A DNA stretch of 64,000 nucleotides from Streptomyces qinglanensis (lineage in GTDB: Bacteria; Actinomycetota; Actinomycetes; Streptomycetales; Streptomycetaceae), in contig NZ_FOGO01000013.1 in assembly GCF_900111245.1 (NCBI RefSeq), positions 1-64,000 on the forward strand, written 5' to 3'. The notes beneath the pieces are model-generated. The model was not told the DNA's origin, did not search any database, and saw nothing but the letters and a program-made list of their open reading frames with translations. The position numbers and the translations under genes were made by a program. Positions 17,458 to 26,342 of the stretch are shown piece after piece. Positions within the stretch are counted from its first letter, which is position 1, and each line of letters opens with the position of its first letter.

Positions 17458-18007
17458 ACGTAACGACCGTCCCCCATCCCGTGTGGTGCGTGCGCCGGGC
17501 CTTCCGGCCTCCTGCGGACCGCCCGACCTCCGCGAGGGGATCGCCGGACGGCTCCCACAGGCTAATGGGTACCGACGACGGCGGTACCGGTCGCGTTCCT
17601 CCGGCGCTCTCGGCACGCGGCGCACGCCGGGCTTGCGTGGATTCGCGCCGGGCTCGCGCTGCCGAAGCCGCGCTGCGCTCTTCCGTGCCGCGCTCTTTCG
17701 TGCCGTGTCTCCCGCGCCGGGGCTCCGCCCCGCACCCCGGCACGGAGCGCCGCGGCGAGGGTGCCGTCCACGCGGTGAGGACGCGGTTACGGGCTGAGAC
17801 ACGGAAGCGGACTCGCTGTGGGTATCGCCACAAACGCCGCAATCGATCTCTGCGGGATGGCACGCTGCAGAGCACGGTCCTTGAGGTGAGGTGTTCTGCC
17901 GCCTCGGACCGCCGCTCCCGGCCGACGGCCGGGAGGCCCGATGCGGCGGACGGGAGTCGACGCACCCGTTCCCCGCCCGTACGACACCCGGGAGCAGGCG
18001 ACCGCCC
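17458..18007. other. Long divergent intergenic region
   Basis: 550 bp between the TerD-AIM24 operon (minus) and the MMPL gene (plus) with no convincing gene; the open frames in it are arginine-rich shadows. An inverted repeat GGTACCG/CGGTACC (17568-17574, 17582-17588) sits about 110 bp upstream of the TerD start and could be an operator. No clear -35/-10 pair stands out on either strand. Confidence 0.5.
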
Positions 18008-20320
18008 GTGACCGCTCTTGCCCGCTGGTGCCTGAGGCGCCGCCTCCTCGTCCTGCTGCTCTGGCTCGCCGCGCTGGCCGGTGCCGTGACGGCCTCCTCG
18101 CTTCTCGGCAGCGCCTACTCCGACGACTACGGTGCCCAGGGCACCGAGTCCGGCCGGGCGGCGGAGCGCATGGAGAGCGCGTTCCCCGACCGGGCCGGTG
18201 CCAGTGACACGATCGTGTGGCACTCGGAGCAGGGCACGGTGCGCGCCACGGCGGTCCAGGAGCGGATGACCGAGGCGCTGCACGAGGTCGAGGGCCTGCC
18301 CGGTGTCGAGTCCGTGGAGTCGCCCTACGGCGCCGGGGGCGGTGGCGCGATCAGCCCCGACGGCCACACCGCCTATGCCGCTCTCACCTTCGAGGGGCCC
18401 ACCGACGAGCTGGGCGGGCAGACCGTGCAGCGCGTCCTGGACACCGTCCAGGACGCATCCGGGGACGGTCTGCAGGTCGAGGCGGGCGGCTCGGGCGTGG
18501 CGGTCGCCGAGGCCCCCACGGCCCACCTCGCCGAGGGCATCGGACTGGCGGCGGCGGCCGTCGTCCTCTTCCTCGCCTTCGGCTCGCTCGCCGCCACGGC
18601 GCTCCCGCTGATCACCGCGGTCGTCGCCGTAGGCACCGCGACGGCCGCTACCGGGCTGCTCAGCCGGCTGATGACCGTCGCCGACTTCGCGCCCATGCTG
18701 GGCATGCTCATCGGACTGGGCGTCGGCATCGACTACGCGCTGTTCATCGTCACGCGGCACCGGCGCGGGCTGCGCGCCGGGCTGCCGGTGGTCGAGGCCG
18801 CACGCCGGGCGGTGACGGTGTCGGGACGCGCGGTGGTCTTCGCGGGGGCCACGGTCTGCATCGCCCTGCTGGGCATGTTCATCCTGCGGCTCGGCTTCCT
18901 CAACGGAGTGGCGATAGCCGCCTGCCTGACCGTGCTGCTGAGCGTGGCCGCCTCCGTCACCCTGCTGCCCGCTTTGCTCGGCTTCATCGGCATGCGCGCC
19001 CTCAGCCGCCGGGAGCGCCGTCAGCTCATCGAGCGCGGTCCCCGTCCCGACCGCCCCACGGGCTTCGCCATGCGCTGGTCCGCCTTCGTCGAACGACGGC
19101 CCAAGCTGCTGGGCGGGGTCGCGGCGCTGCTGATGGCCGTGCTGGCGCTGCCCGCACTCGGACTGCACCTGGGCACCTCGGACCAGGGCAACGACCCGGC
19201 GGCCAGCACCACGCGCAGGGCCTACGACATGCTCGCGGACGGATTCGGGCCGGGCACCAACGGTCCGCTGACGCTGGTCGGCGAGCTGGACGGGGCCGGC
19301 GACAAACTGGCCTTCGACCACCTGCGCGGCGACATCCAGCACACCCCCGGTGTCGCCCAGGTGAGCGGGCCCGAGTTCAACGGCAGCGGCGACACCGGAG
19401 TGATCACGGTGGTGCCCGACAGCTCCCCGCAGTCCCGGTCCACCTCCGACCTGGTGGACCGGCTGCGTGGGGACGTCCTGCCGAAGGCCGAGGAGGGGTC
19501 GACGATGGAGGTCCTGGTCGGCGGGTCCACCGCGGGCCACGACGACTTCGCGGACATCATCGTCGGCAAGCTCCCGCTGTTCGGCGGCGTGGTCATCGGC
19601 CTCGGTTCGCTGCTGCTGCTGGTGGCCTTCCGGAGCATCGGCATCCCGGTCAAGGCGGCGCTGATGAACATCGCGGCCGTCGCCGGAGCCTTCGGTGTGG
19701 TGGTCGCCGTCTTCCAGTGGGGCTGGGGCAGCGAACTGCTCGGGCTGGGCAGTGCGGGCCCCATCGAGCCCTTCCTCCCGGTCATCATGATCTCGGTGCT
19801 GTTCGGGTTGTCCATGGACTACCAGGTCTTCCTCGTCAGCCGGATGTACGAGGAGTGGCGGCTGACCGGCGACAACCGGCGTGCGGTGCGGGTCGGCCTC
19901 TCGGAGACCAGCAAGGTGATCAACTCCGCGGCTGTGATCATGATCTCCGTCTTCGGCGGGTTCGTGCTCAGCGGTGACCGGCTCATCGCCATGTTCGGCA
20001 TCGCGCTGGCCGCGGCGGTGGCCCTGGACGCGTTCGTCCTGCGCACACTGCTGGTACCGGCGCTGATGCACATGCTCGGGGGCGCCAACTGGTGGCTGCC
20101 CAAGTGGCTGGACCGGCGGCTGCCGCGGCTGAGCATCGAGCCGGACATCGAGTCGGACATCGAGTCGGACCCGAGCTGCGAGGAGGAGGCGCCCGTGACC
20201 ACTCCCGTACCGGTGGTCGGGCAGCGTCCCGGCTCTCTCATCGGTCTCTCAGAAACCGCCCCTACCGTGGCCGCCCATGGCTACCGAAAGCACCAGGACC
20301 ACGCAGAACACGACCGATAG
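18008..20320 (+). CDS. MMPL family transporter
   Basis: 770-residue RND-superfamily exporter of the MMPL type, expected to use the proton gradient to export lipids or hydrophobic molecules. There are 12 predicted membrane helices in two halves: an N-terminal helix (LLVLLLWLAALAGAV), a periplasmic loop, then five helices including GLGVGIDYALFIVTRHRRG, and a second half with GLSMDYQVFLVSRMYEEW. The paired DYxLF/DYQVF motifs in helix 4 and helix 10 are the proton-relay signature. GTG 18008 (VTALARW) gives a standard N-terminus; upstream in-frame sequence is not protein-like. The acidic C-terminal tail (EPDIESDIESDPSCEEE) overlaps the next gene's start by 44 bp. Confidence 0.92.
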   Translation: MTALARWCLRRRLLVLLLWLAALAGAVTASSLLGSAYSDDYGAQGTESGRAAERMESAFPDRAGASDTIVWHSEQGTVRATAVQERMTEALHEVEGLPGVESVESPYGAGGGGAISPDGHTAYAALTFEGPTDELGGQTVQRVLDTVQDASGDGLQVEAGGSGVAVAEAPTAHLAEGIGLAAAAVVLFLAFGSLAATALPLITAVVAVGTATAATGLLSRLMTVADFAPMLGMLIGLGVGIDYALFIVTRHRRGLRAGLPVVEAARRAVTVSGRAVVFAGATVCIALLGMFILRLGFLNGVAIAACLTVLLSVAASVTLLPALLGFIGMRALSRRERRQLIERGPRPDRPTGFAMRWSAFVERRPKLLGGVAALLMAVLALPALGLHLGTSDQGNDPAASTTRRAYDMLADGFGPGTNGPLTLVGELDGAGDKLAFDHLRGDIQHTPGVAQVSGPEFNGSGDTGVITVVPDSSPQSRSTSDLVDRLRGDVLPKAEEGSTMEVLVGGSTAGHDDFADIIVGKLPLFGGVVIGLGSLLLLVAFRSIGIPVKAALMNIAAVAGAFGVVVAVFQWGWGSELLGLGSAGPIEPFLPVIMISVLFGLSMDYQVFLVSRMYEEWRLTGDNRRAVRVGLSETSKVINSAAVIMISVFGGFVLSGDRLIAMFGIALAAAVALDAFVLRTLLVPALMHMLGGANWWLPKWLDRRLPRLSIEPDIESDIESDPSCEEEAPVTTPVPVVGQRPGSLIGLSETAPTVAAHGYRKHQDHAEHDR

Positions 20321-21068
20321 GTCCCCGGACGAGGAACCGGCCGACGAGGCCGCAGCGGCGGAACAGCGCAGTCCGGCGGCGGAGGAGAAGGGCGGGCGCG
20401 GCCCGGCGCAGCGGGACGGCAAGAAGTCCCAGCAGGAGGCGCAGGAGGACGCGGCCCTCCCGACCGCCGCCGGGGCCGGGGACGGAAAGGAACCCGACGC
20501 CACCGCGGACGCTCCCGACAGCGACAGCGACACCGACAGCGACAGCGACACCGACCGTGACGACCCCGAAGATGGCGGCGACGGCGACGGCGACGGCGGC
20601 GACGACGGCAACGGGGACGACGGCGACCCGCAGGCCGCGGACTCCGCGTCCGGCCGGCGCCAGGACTGGGCAGGCGGTGCGGTGGCCGTCCTCAGCGCCG
20701 GGCTCGGCCTCGCCTCGCTGACCGGCACCTCCTTCAGCGACATGCTGCGCGAGCGCAAGAGCCTCATCGGCCAGATCGAGAGCAGCGCCCAGGGCTCCGG
20801 CGGCTCCGCGTCCGACCAGGTCAACGCCCTCTACGGAGCGCCCTGGCACGCGGCGGCCGTGGTCAACGGGATCTTCGCCGTGCTGGCCGTCGCGGTCGGC
20901 GCCCTGCTGCTGGCGGCGCTCACCGGCCGGAGCCGGGCGCGCGGCTGGGTCAAGGCCGTAGCGCTGGGCGGGGTGCTGCTCGGCCTGGTCGGGCTCCTCG
21001 TCGCCGGAGGCATGTACTTCGACCTGTTCGCCGCGCAGCCCGAGGTCCCCGCTGCGCCCGGCCAGTGA
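20277..21068 (+). CDS. Membrane protein with long acidic N-terminal region
   Basis: 263-residue hypothetical protein. The first about 125 residues are highly charged and disordered, rich in Asp, Ser, Gly and Glu with Asp-Ser/Asp-Gly repeats encoded by GACAGC-type and GACGGC-type DNA repeats (about 20516-20630). Then come a conserved-looking loop SFSDMLRERKSLIGQIE and three to four membrane segments (AVAVLSAGLGLASLTG, AAVVNGIFAVLAVAVGALLLAAL, VALGGVLLGLVGLLVAGGMYF). The start lies 44 bp inside the end of the MMPL gene, suggesting coupled expression. The acidic part may bind cations or the cell wall; this is unproven. Confidence 0.75.
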   Translation: MATESTRTTQNTTDRSPDEEPADEAAAAEQRSPAAEEKGGRGPAQRDGKKSQQEAQEDAALPTAAGAGDGKEPDATADAPDSDSDTDSDSDTDRDDPEDGGDGDGDGGDDGNGDDGDPQAADSASGRRQDWAGGAVAVLSAGLGLASLTGTSFSDMLRERKSLIGQIESSAQGSGGSASDQVNALYGAPWHAAAVVNGIFAVLAVAVGALLLAALTGRSRARGWVKAVALGGVLLGLVGLLVAGGMYFDLFAAQPEVPAAPGQ

Positions 21069-21375
21069 GCCCTGGGTCCTGCGGCCCCGGCCGGTGAGCA
21101 CTCGGTGTCCCCGTGGTCTCCCTCGCTCCCGGCCGGGACCCGGACCCCGTTCCCGCCCCGGTCCCGGGTTCCCGCCCCGTTCCCACCTCGTTCCCCCCGG
21201 TCCGGACTGCGGACCCAGTGCGCGGTACCTCCGTCTAAGGCCCCACGGGCGACCCGCTCCGGGGTCCTAAGGCCCCCGGAGGGTCAGGACCGGGCAGTTG
21301 CCCGATGTGCCGGAACCCCCTCAGAGAGGACTGTGGAAGCACAGTTCGCAACCACTCCCCGAGGGGGCCATCGAG
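21069..21375. other. Intergenic region with TAAGGCCCC repeats
   Basis: 307 bp without a gene. The first half is a C/G-rich run of CCCG and CCGTTCC near-repeats. The second half holds two direct copies of TAAGGCCCC (21236-21244 and 21268-21276) exactly 32 bp apart, about three helical turns, in front of the small gene at 21376. The second copy sits in GGGTCCTAAGGCCC, close to the DevR/OsdR-type box GGGACTWWNGNCCC. Confidence 0.5.
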
Positions 21376-21570
21376 ATGCTGTACGACCTCAACCACACCT
21401 ACCACCAGAGCCGGATGGACGACCTGCGCCGCGAGGCCGAGCACGAGCGCCTGGTCCGCGCGGCCAAGGCGGCACGCCGGGAGCGGGGCCGCGGGGGTGC
21501 GCGTTCCTGGCTCGGCCGCAGGAGCCGGGACCGGGGCGAGGGCGAGCGGGTGTGGGTCCCGGCCGCGTGA
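21376..21570 (+). CDS. Small basic protein upstream of LAL regulator
   Basis: 64-residue hypothetical protein. It starts MLYDLNHTYHQSRMDDLRREAEHERLVRAAKAARRERG, a charged amphipathic helix, followed by an Arg/Gly-rich tail and WVPAA. The ATG is preceded by GAGGGGGCCATCGAG. A longer in-frame start at 21298 exists, but its extra residues (MPDVPEPPQRGLW) look less protein-like. Similar tiny charged-helix proteins are common in Streptomyces, with no function known to me. About 118 bp separates it from the LAL gene. Confidence 0.6.
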   Translation: MLYDLNHTYHQSRMDDLRREAEHERLVRAAKAARRERGRGGARSWLGRRSRDRGEGERVWVPAA

Positions 21571-21671
21571 GCGTGTCGCGCGCCGCCCGCGGCAGGGGTG
21601 CCGCGGGCGGCGGACCGGCGGCCGGACACCGCGCGGCCGTGCCCTGGGCGTTCGCTACCGGTGAGGCCGCG

Positions 21672-21691
21672 CATAAGGCAGGTGCCTTATG
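21672..21691 (+). promoter_or_regulatory. Perfect palindrome over the LAL start codon
   Basis: CATAAGGCAGGTGCCTTATG is a perfect 9-bp inverted repeat with a 2-bp centre. The left arm holds the only purine-rich ribosome-binding candidate (AAGGCAGG) and the right arm ends in the ATG (21689-21691). It could be an autoregulatory operator or, in RNA, part of a structure hiding the start site. Confidence 0.6.
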
Positions 21692-24600
21692 ACGGTGCCG
21701 GATGCGATGCTGAGTGACGTGCCCCTGCAAACCAGTGTCAGTCCCGTGTTCGTCGGCCGTACCGCCGAACTGACCGCACTCACCACTGCCCTCACCCGCG
21801 CCGGTACGGGCGCTCCCCAGGCGCTCCTCCTCGGCGGCGAGGCGGGCGTGGGCAAGACCCGGCTGCTGGAGGAGTTCCTGGCCCGGGTCCGTGCGGCCGA
21901 CGGCGTCACCACCCTCGGCGGCTGCCTGGAACTGGGCGCGGACGGCCTCCCCTTCGCGCCCTTCACCACCGCACTGCGCGGGCTGCGCGGCGCCGTGCCG
22001 CCCGCCGTGCTGGCCGCCGCCGCCGAGGGCCGCGAGACCGAGCTGGCCCGGCTGCTGCCGGACCTGGCGGTGCCCGGACCACCGGCGCCGCAGCGCGAGG
22101 AGTACGACGACGGCGCCGACGGCGGACGCGCCCGGCTCTTCGAGGCAACGGCCCAACTGCTGGAACGGCTGGCCGCCGACCGCACTCTCGTCGTCGCCCT
22201 CGAAGACCTCCAGTGGGCCGACCGCTCCACCCGGGAACTGCTCGGCTACCTCTTCCGCTCCGTACGCACCTGTCGGCTGGTGCTGCTGGCCACCTACCGG
22301 ACGGACGACATCCACCGCCGCCACCCGCTGCGCCCCTTCCTCGCCGAGCAGGACCGGCTGCGGACCGTGCTGCACCTGGAGCTGCCCCGGCTGACCCGCA
22401 GCGAGGTGCGCGACCAGATCACCGGCATCAAGGGCACCGAGCCCGCGGGCGAGCTGGCCGAGGAGATCTTCTGCCGCTCCGAGGGCATCCCCTTCTTCGT
22501 CGAGGAGCTGACGGCCACCGAGGCCGCCTGCGCCATCAGCAACTCGCTGCGCGACCTGCTGCTCGTCCGCGTCGAGGCGCTGCCCGAACCCGCCCAGCGT
22601 GTGGTGCGGCTGGCGGCGGGCGGTGGCTCGGCCGTGGAGCACGCCCTGCTGGCCGCGGTCGCCGGGCTCGGCGAGGACGCGCTGCTGGAGGCACTGCGCT
22701 CGGCAGTCGGCGCCAACGTACTGCGCCCCACCACCGACGGCTCCGGCTATCTGTTCCGGCACGCCCTGCTGCGCGAGGCGGTGCGGGAGGACCTGCTCCC
22801 CGGCGAACTGGCCCGGATCAGCCGCCGCTACGCCGAGACGCTGGAGAGCGACCCGTCCCTGGTCCGGGCCGAGGAGCGGCTGGCACGCCTGGCGCACTAC
22901 TGGCACCGCGGCCGGGACGCGGCCAAGGCGCTGCCCGCCGCGCTGTCCGCCGCCGGTGAGGCCCGGGACCGGCACGCGTACGCAGAGGAGCACAGCCTGC
23001 TGGAGCGGGTCATCGAACTGTGGGACGAGGTGCCCGAGGAGGAGCGGACCGAACTGCCCGCACTGCGGATCCCGCGCACCTTCCCATGTGCCGACGCTCC
23101 CGAGGACCCCGACAGCCACCGGGTTCCCCCGTTCCGGCCGCCCGGCTTCGTCGAGGTGCTGGCCGAAGCGCTCACCGCCGCCCGGGTCAGCGGCGACGTG
23201 GCGCGGGCCAAGGTCCTCGCCCGCCGTGCGCTGGCCCGGCTGGACGAGACGAAGGACCCGCTGACAGCCGCCTGGTTCCAGCTCAAGAGCGGGCTGCTGC
23301 TGGAGGACATGGGCAAGGGCGACGGCTGGGCGCAGATCGCCAAGGCCCAGGAACTGGTCCGCGGGCTGCCGCCGTCGGCGGTCCACGCGGAGGTGCTCTC
23401 CAGCGCCGCGAGCTGGGGCATGATCCACCGTCCCGGGCGGGAGGCGCTGGCGACCGCCGTGCGCGCGGTCGAGCTGGCCCGGGTGGTGGGCGCGACCACC
23501 ATCGAGCTGGACGCCAGGGTCACCCTCGGCACCCTGCTCGCCGAGTCGGGCGACCTGGAAGAGGGGCTCGCCGAGCTGGCCCGGGCGCGGGACGAGGCGG
23601 ACGAGGCCGGCGTCACCAGCGTGATGACCTGCGCCGCCATCAACATCGCCGTGGAACTGGAGGCGGTGGGGCGTTCGGCCGAGGCCGCCGAGGAGGCCGC
23701 CGGAGCCGCCCGTGTCGCCCGGGACCGCGGACGCCCCAACTCCTACGCCGGGGCCCTCGCCGGACAGGCCGAGGCGCTGCTCTCGACGGGGGACTGGCAG
23801 CGGGCGGAGGAGCTGCTCGAACGGGCCGCCGCCGCTGCCCGCGTGGCGGACGTACGCGCCTGGGTGGCGCTGCTCCGCGCCCGGCTGGCCCGCGACCGGG
23901 GGGATCTCCCGGGACTGGAGTCGGCCGTCGAGGAGGCCGCGGCCACCATGGGGTCGTCCCCGGCGGGCGAGCCGCAGCGGGTGGTGGCGCTCCGGCTCTT
24001 CACGATGGCGCTGGCCGCCGAGCGCGGCGAGTTCGCCGCGGCCCGCCGCGAGCTGGCGACCGCCCTGCAGGAGGGCTTCCCGCCGAGTACTCACCCGTAC
24101 GCATGGGCGCTGTTGTACGCGGCCGCTTCGTACGAGGCGGAGCTGCGCGGCCTCCCGGACGCCGAACGGGGGCGCGGCGAGGTGCTGGCCGAACTGCACC
24201 GCACAGCTCGCAGGCTGCCCCGGCCGGCTCCGGTGTGGGAGGCGTACGCGCTGCTGCTGGAGGCCGAGCTGAAGCGGGCGGCGGGGGAGGGCGATCCGCG
24301 GCACTGGGAGGCGGCGGTGCTGGCACTGGAGCCGGTGGACCGCCCGGGTCCGCTGGCCCGTGCGCGGCTGCGCTGGGCCGAGGCACTGCTGGAGGACGCG
24401 GACGCGCGGCGCGGCGACTGCCCGGCCCCGCGGGAGCTGCTGGGACAGGCGCACTCCGCCGCCGTACGACTGGGCGCGGCGCCGCTGCGGGCCGAGGCCG
24501 AGCAGCTCGCGGCCCGCGCCCGGATCGCGCTCGGCGGCGGCGCGGACTCCGATCTCCCGGCCGCCGACCGGCCGGCACCCGCGCCCGCCGACCCGGCGGA

Positions 24601-24937
24601 GGCGTTCGGACTCACCCGGCGGGAGCGCGGCGTGCTGGAACTCGTCGCCGAGGGCCGCAGCAACCGGCAGATAGCCGAACGCCTCTACATCGCCCCGAAG
24701 ACGGCGAGTGTGCACGTCTCCAACATCCTGGCCAAGCTGGGCGTGGCCACCCGCGGCGAGGCGGCGGCCATGGCGTTCCGGCTGCGGCTGGTGAGCCCGA
24801 AGGGGCTCAGCTCCGCGGTTGCTCCCCCGGACGCGGACGCCGGCGCGGATGCTCCGCGGACGGCGGCTGCTCCGGGCGCCGCAGGGTCCCCGACGGCTCC
24901 GGCCGTTGCTCGGTCCGTTGCTCGGGTGGACGGATGA
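21689..24937 (+). CDS. Large LuxR-family (LAL) transcriptional regulator
   Basis: 1082-residue LAL regulator: an N-terminal AAA/NTPase module with Walker A GGEAGVGKT (49-57) and a Walker B-like VVALEDLQWADRSTRELL, a long TPR-like middle section (about 350-950) and a C-terminal LuxR helix-turn-helix (about 975-1030: LTRRERGVLELVAEGRS, IAERLYIAPKTASVHVSNIL). Such proteins are ATP-dependent activators that sense an unknown ligand through the middle repeats. The start ATG lies in a perfect palindrome; a second possible start (MLSDVPLQ) is 15 bp downstream. The Ala/Pro-rich tail overlaps the 3' end of the antisense DUF6191 gene by about 130 bp. Targets unknown. Confidence 0.93.
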   Translation: MTVPDAMLSDVPLQTSVSPVFVGRTAELTALTTALTRAGTGAPQALLLGGEAGVGKTRLLEEFLARVRAADGVTTLGGCLELGADGLPFAPFTTALRGLRGAVPPAVLAAAAEGRETELARLLPDLAVPGPPAPQREEYDDGADGGRARLFEATAQLLERLAADRTLVVALEDLQWADRSTRELLGYLFRSVRTCRLVLLATYRTDDIHRRHPLRPFLAEQDRLRTVLHLELPRLTRSEVRDQITGIKGTEPAGELAEEIFCRSEGIPFFVEELTATEAACAISNSLRDLLLVRVEALPEPAQRVVRLAAGGGSAVEHALLAAVAGLGEDALLEALRSAVGANVLRPTTDGSGYLFRHALLREAVREDLLPGELARISRRYAETLESDPSLVRAEERLARLAHYWHRGRDAAKALPAALSAAGEARDRHAYAEEHSLLERVIELWDEVPEEERTELPALRIPRTFPCADAPEDPDSHRVPPFRPPGFVEVLAEALTAARVSGDVARAKVLARRALARLDETKDPLTAAWFQLKSGLLLEDMGKGDGWAQIAKAQELVRGLPPSAVHAEVLSSAASWGMIHRPGREALATAVRAVELARVVGATTIELDARVTLGTLLAESGDLEEGLAELARARDEADEAGVTSVMTCAAINIAVELEAVGRSAEAAEEAAGAARVARDRGRPNSYAGALAGQAEALLSTGDWQRAEELLERAAAAARVADVRAWVALLRARLARDRGDLPGLESAVEEAAATMGSSPAGEPQRVVALRLFTMALAAERGEFAAARRELATALQEGFPPSTHPYAWALLYAAASYEAELRGLPDAERGRGEVLAELHRTARRLPRPAPVWEAYALLLEAELKRAAGEGDPRHWEAAVLALEPVDRPGPLARARLRWAEALLEDADARRGDCPAPRELLGQAHSAAVRLGAAPLRAEAEQLAARARIALGGGADSDLPAADRPAPAPADPAEAFGLTRRERGVLELVAEGRSNRQIAERLYIAPKTASVHVSNILAKLGVATRGEAAAMAFRLRLVSPKGLSSAVAPPDADAGADAPRTAAAPGAAGSPTAPAVARSVARVDG

Positions 24938-25079
24938 GCGCCCGGCCGGAGGAGAGGTCGATCGGCCCCTTGCCGGGGTCGCCGACACCCTCCTGAACCC
25001 GGGTGTGCTCCAGCCGCCGCTGCTCGTCGTCCGTGTGCTTGCTGCCCGGTGTGAACAGCTCCTGCATCAGGTTGAACAT
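24807..25079 (-). CDS. DUF6191-like small protein
   Basis: 90-residue protein beginning MFNLMQELFTPGSKHTDDEQRRLEHTRV, with GDPGKGPIDLSSGRALIRP, a pattern I associate with DUF6191. The recognisable domain ends near residue 50; the rest is a Pro/Arg/Glu-rich tail reading antisense into the LAL gene, which may be spurious lengthening. It starts 10 bp after the sugar dehydrogenase stop, with GAGGATGG as ribosome binding site, so the two are cotranscribed. Function unknown. Confidence 0.7.
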   Translation of the reverse strand: MFNLMQELFTPGSKHTDDEQRRLEHTRVQEGVGDPGKGPIDLSSGRALIRPPEQRTEQRPEPSGTLRRPEQPPSAEHPRRRPRPGEQPRS

Positions 25080-25089
25080 CTGACCATCC

Positions 25090-26253
25090 TCAACGCACCT
25101 CGAGTCGCAGGATGCGGTCGTCCCCCTTCTCCGGCGAGCCGCGTCCATCCGTCTCGCTCGTGACCAGCCAGAGTCCGTGGCCGCCACCGCTGCTGCGGTC
25201 CGCGACCACCGTCCGGAGCCGTCCGTACTTCCCCTTCAGGAACGCCTGGGGGGCGGCGGCGGGTTCCCCGCCCTCGAGCGGGATCCGCCACAGCCGCTCC
25301 CCGCGCAGCCCGGCCATCCACACCGACCCCGCGGCGACGGCCAGCCCGCTGGGGGACGCCTCGTCCGTGCGCCACTGCTCGACGGGGTTCTCGAACCTCT
25401 TGTCGTCGCTCCTGCCCTCGGCGTCCGGCCAGCCGTAGTTCCCGCCCGGCTCGATCAGATTGAGTTCGTCCCAGGTGTCCTGCCCGAACTCCGAGGCCCA
25501 CAGGCGCTTGCCGCGATCCCAGTCCAGGCCCTGCACATTGCGGTGCCCCCAGGAGTAGACGACCGAGTCCGGGTCGGGGCTGCCGTGCCCCGCGGGTTCG
25601 CCCTCGGGCGTCATCCGCAGGATCTTGCCGCCCAGCGACTTCTTGTCCTGCGCGAGTCCGCCGTCGCCGGACTCGCCGGTTCCGGCGTAGAGCATCTTGT
25701 CCGGGCCGAACGCGATCCGCCCGCCGTTGTGGATCCGTCCCCTGGGGATGCCCTTGAGGATGGTGTCCGGCGCCCCGAGCTGGTCGCCGGGCTCCTTGGC
25801 GGGGTCGTAGAGCATCCGCACGATCCGGTTGTCGGACGCGGAGGTGAAGTAGGCGTAGACCATCTTCCCGGCTTCCGCCCCGTCCGGCGGGACGGCCAGT
25901 CCCAGCAGCCCGCCCTCGCCGCCCGGCTCCACCCCGGGAACGGTGCCCACCTCGGTCTTCTTGCCGCTGTCGCCGTCGATCCGCAGGATCTTGCCGGTGT
26001 CCCGCGAGGAGACGAGCAGATCCCCGCCGGACAGCGGGGCCAGTCCCCAGGGCGAATCGAGCCCTGTGGTGAGCGTTCTGACCACCTTCACGGACCCTTT
26101 GGCGGGGGCGGCGCTCGGCGAGGGTGCGGCGGCCGAACTGCGCTGCGCACCCGAGGGTTCGTCCCCGCCTCCGCTCCCGCCTCCGCCGGAACATCCCGCG
26201 CTCAGCGCCAGTGCGCAGACCGCGACGATGCGCAAACCTGCCGTACGTCGCAC
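25090..26253 (-). CDS. PQQ-dependent sugar dehydrogenase-like lipoprotein
   Basis: 387-residue exported lipoprotein of the soluble glucose dehydrogenase / Yli-type six-bladed propeller family, predicted to oxidise aldose sugars or act as a sugar-binding propeller outside the cell. GTG 26253 is chosen because AAGGAGCCGAAAC precedes it directly. The signal is RRTAGLRIVAVCALALSAGC with lipobox LSAGC. Propeller landmarks are GLDSPWGLAPL, EGGLLGLAVPP, RIHNGGRIAFGPDKMLYAGTGE, GKILRMTPEGEP, YSWGHRNVQGLDWD and LNLIEPGGNYGWP. These include the His and Arg in segments that contact PQQ in known members. A repeat array lies directly upstream of the ribosome binding site. Confidence 0.9.
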   Translation of the reverse strand: MRRTAGLRIVAVCALALSAGCSGGGGSGGGDEPSGAQRSSAAAPSPSAAPAKGSVKVVRTLTTGLDSPWGLAPLSGGDLLVSSRDTGKILRIDGDSGKKTEVGTVPGVEPGGEGGLLGLAVPPDGAEAGKMVYAYFTSASDNRIVRMLYDPAKEPGDQLGAPDTILKGIPRGRIHNGGRIAFGPDKMLYAGTGESGDGGLAQDKKSLGGKILRMTPEGEPAGHGSPDPDSVVYSWGHRNVQGLDWDRGKRLWASEFGQDTWDELNLIEPGGNYGWPDAEGRSDDKRFENPVEQWRTDEASPSGLAVAAGSVWMAGLRGERLWRIPLEGGEPAAAPQAFLKGKYGRLRTVVADRSSGGGHGLWLVTSETDGRGSPEKGDDRILRLEVR

Positions 26254-26266
26254 GTTTCGGCTCCTT

Positions 26267-26342
26267 GTCCTCGAGCGTCCTCGGACCGTGTCCTCGGGCG
26301 TCTTCGAACTGTGTCCTCGGGCGTCCTCGAAAAGCGTCCTCG
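26267..26342 (-). repeat. 23-bp-period heptamer array upstream of sugar dehydrogenase
   Basis: GTCCTCG (CGAGGAC on the coding strand) occurs at 26267, 26277, 26290, 26313, 26323 and 26336, plus one variant GTCTTCG at 26300. Spacing alternates strictly 10, 13, 10, 13, 10, 13 bp, making a 23-bp unit repeated about three times. It ends 14 bp before the start codon, just outside the ribosome binding site. Confidence 0.85.

Noticed and set aside
17481..18011. 176-aa plus-strand frame between TerD-AIM24 and MMPL genes
   Set aside because: Arginine-rich composition, no ribosome binding site and no conserved segment; treated as noncoding.
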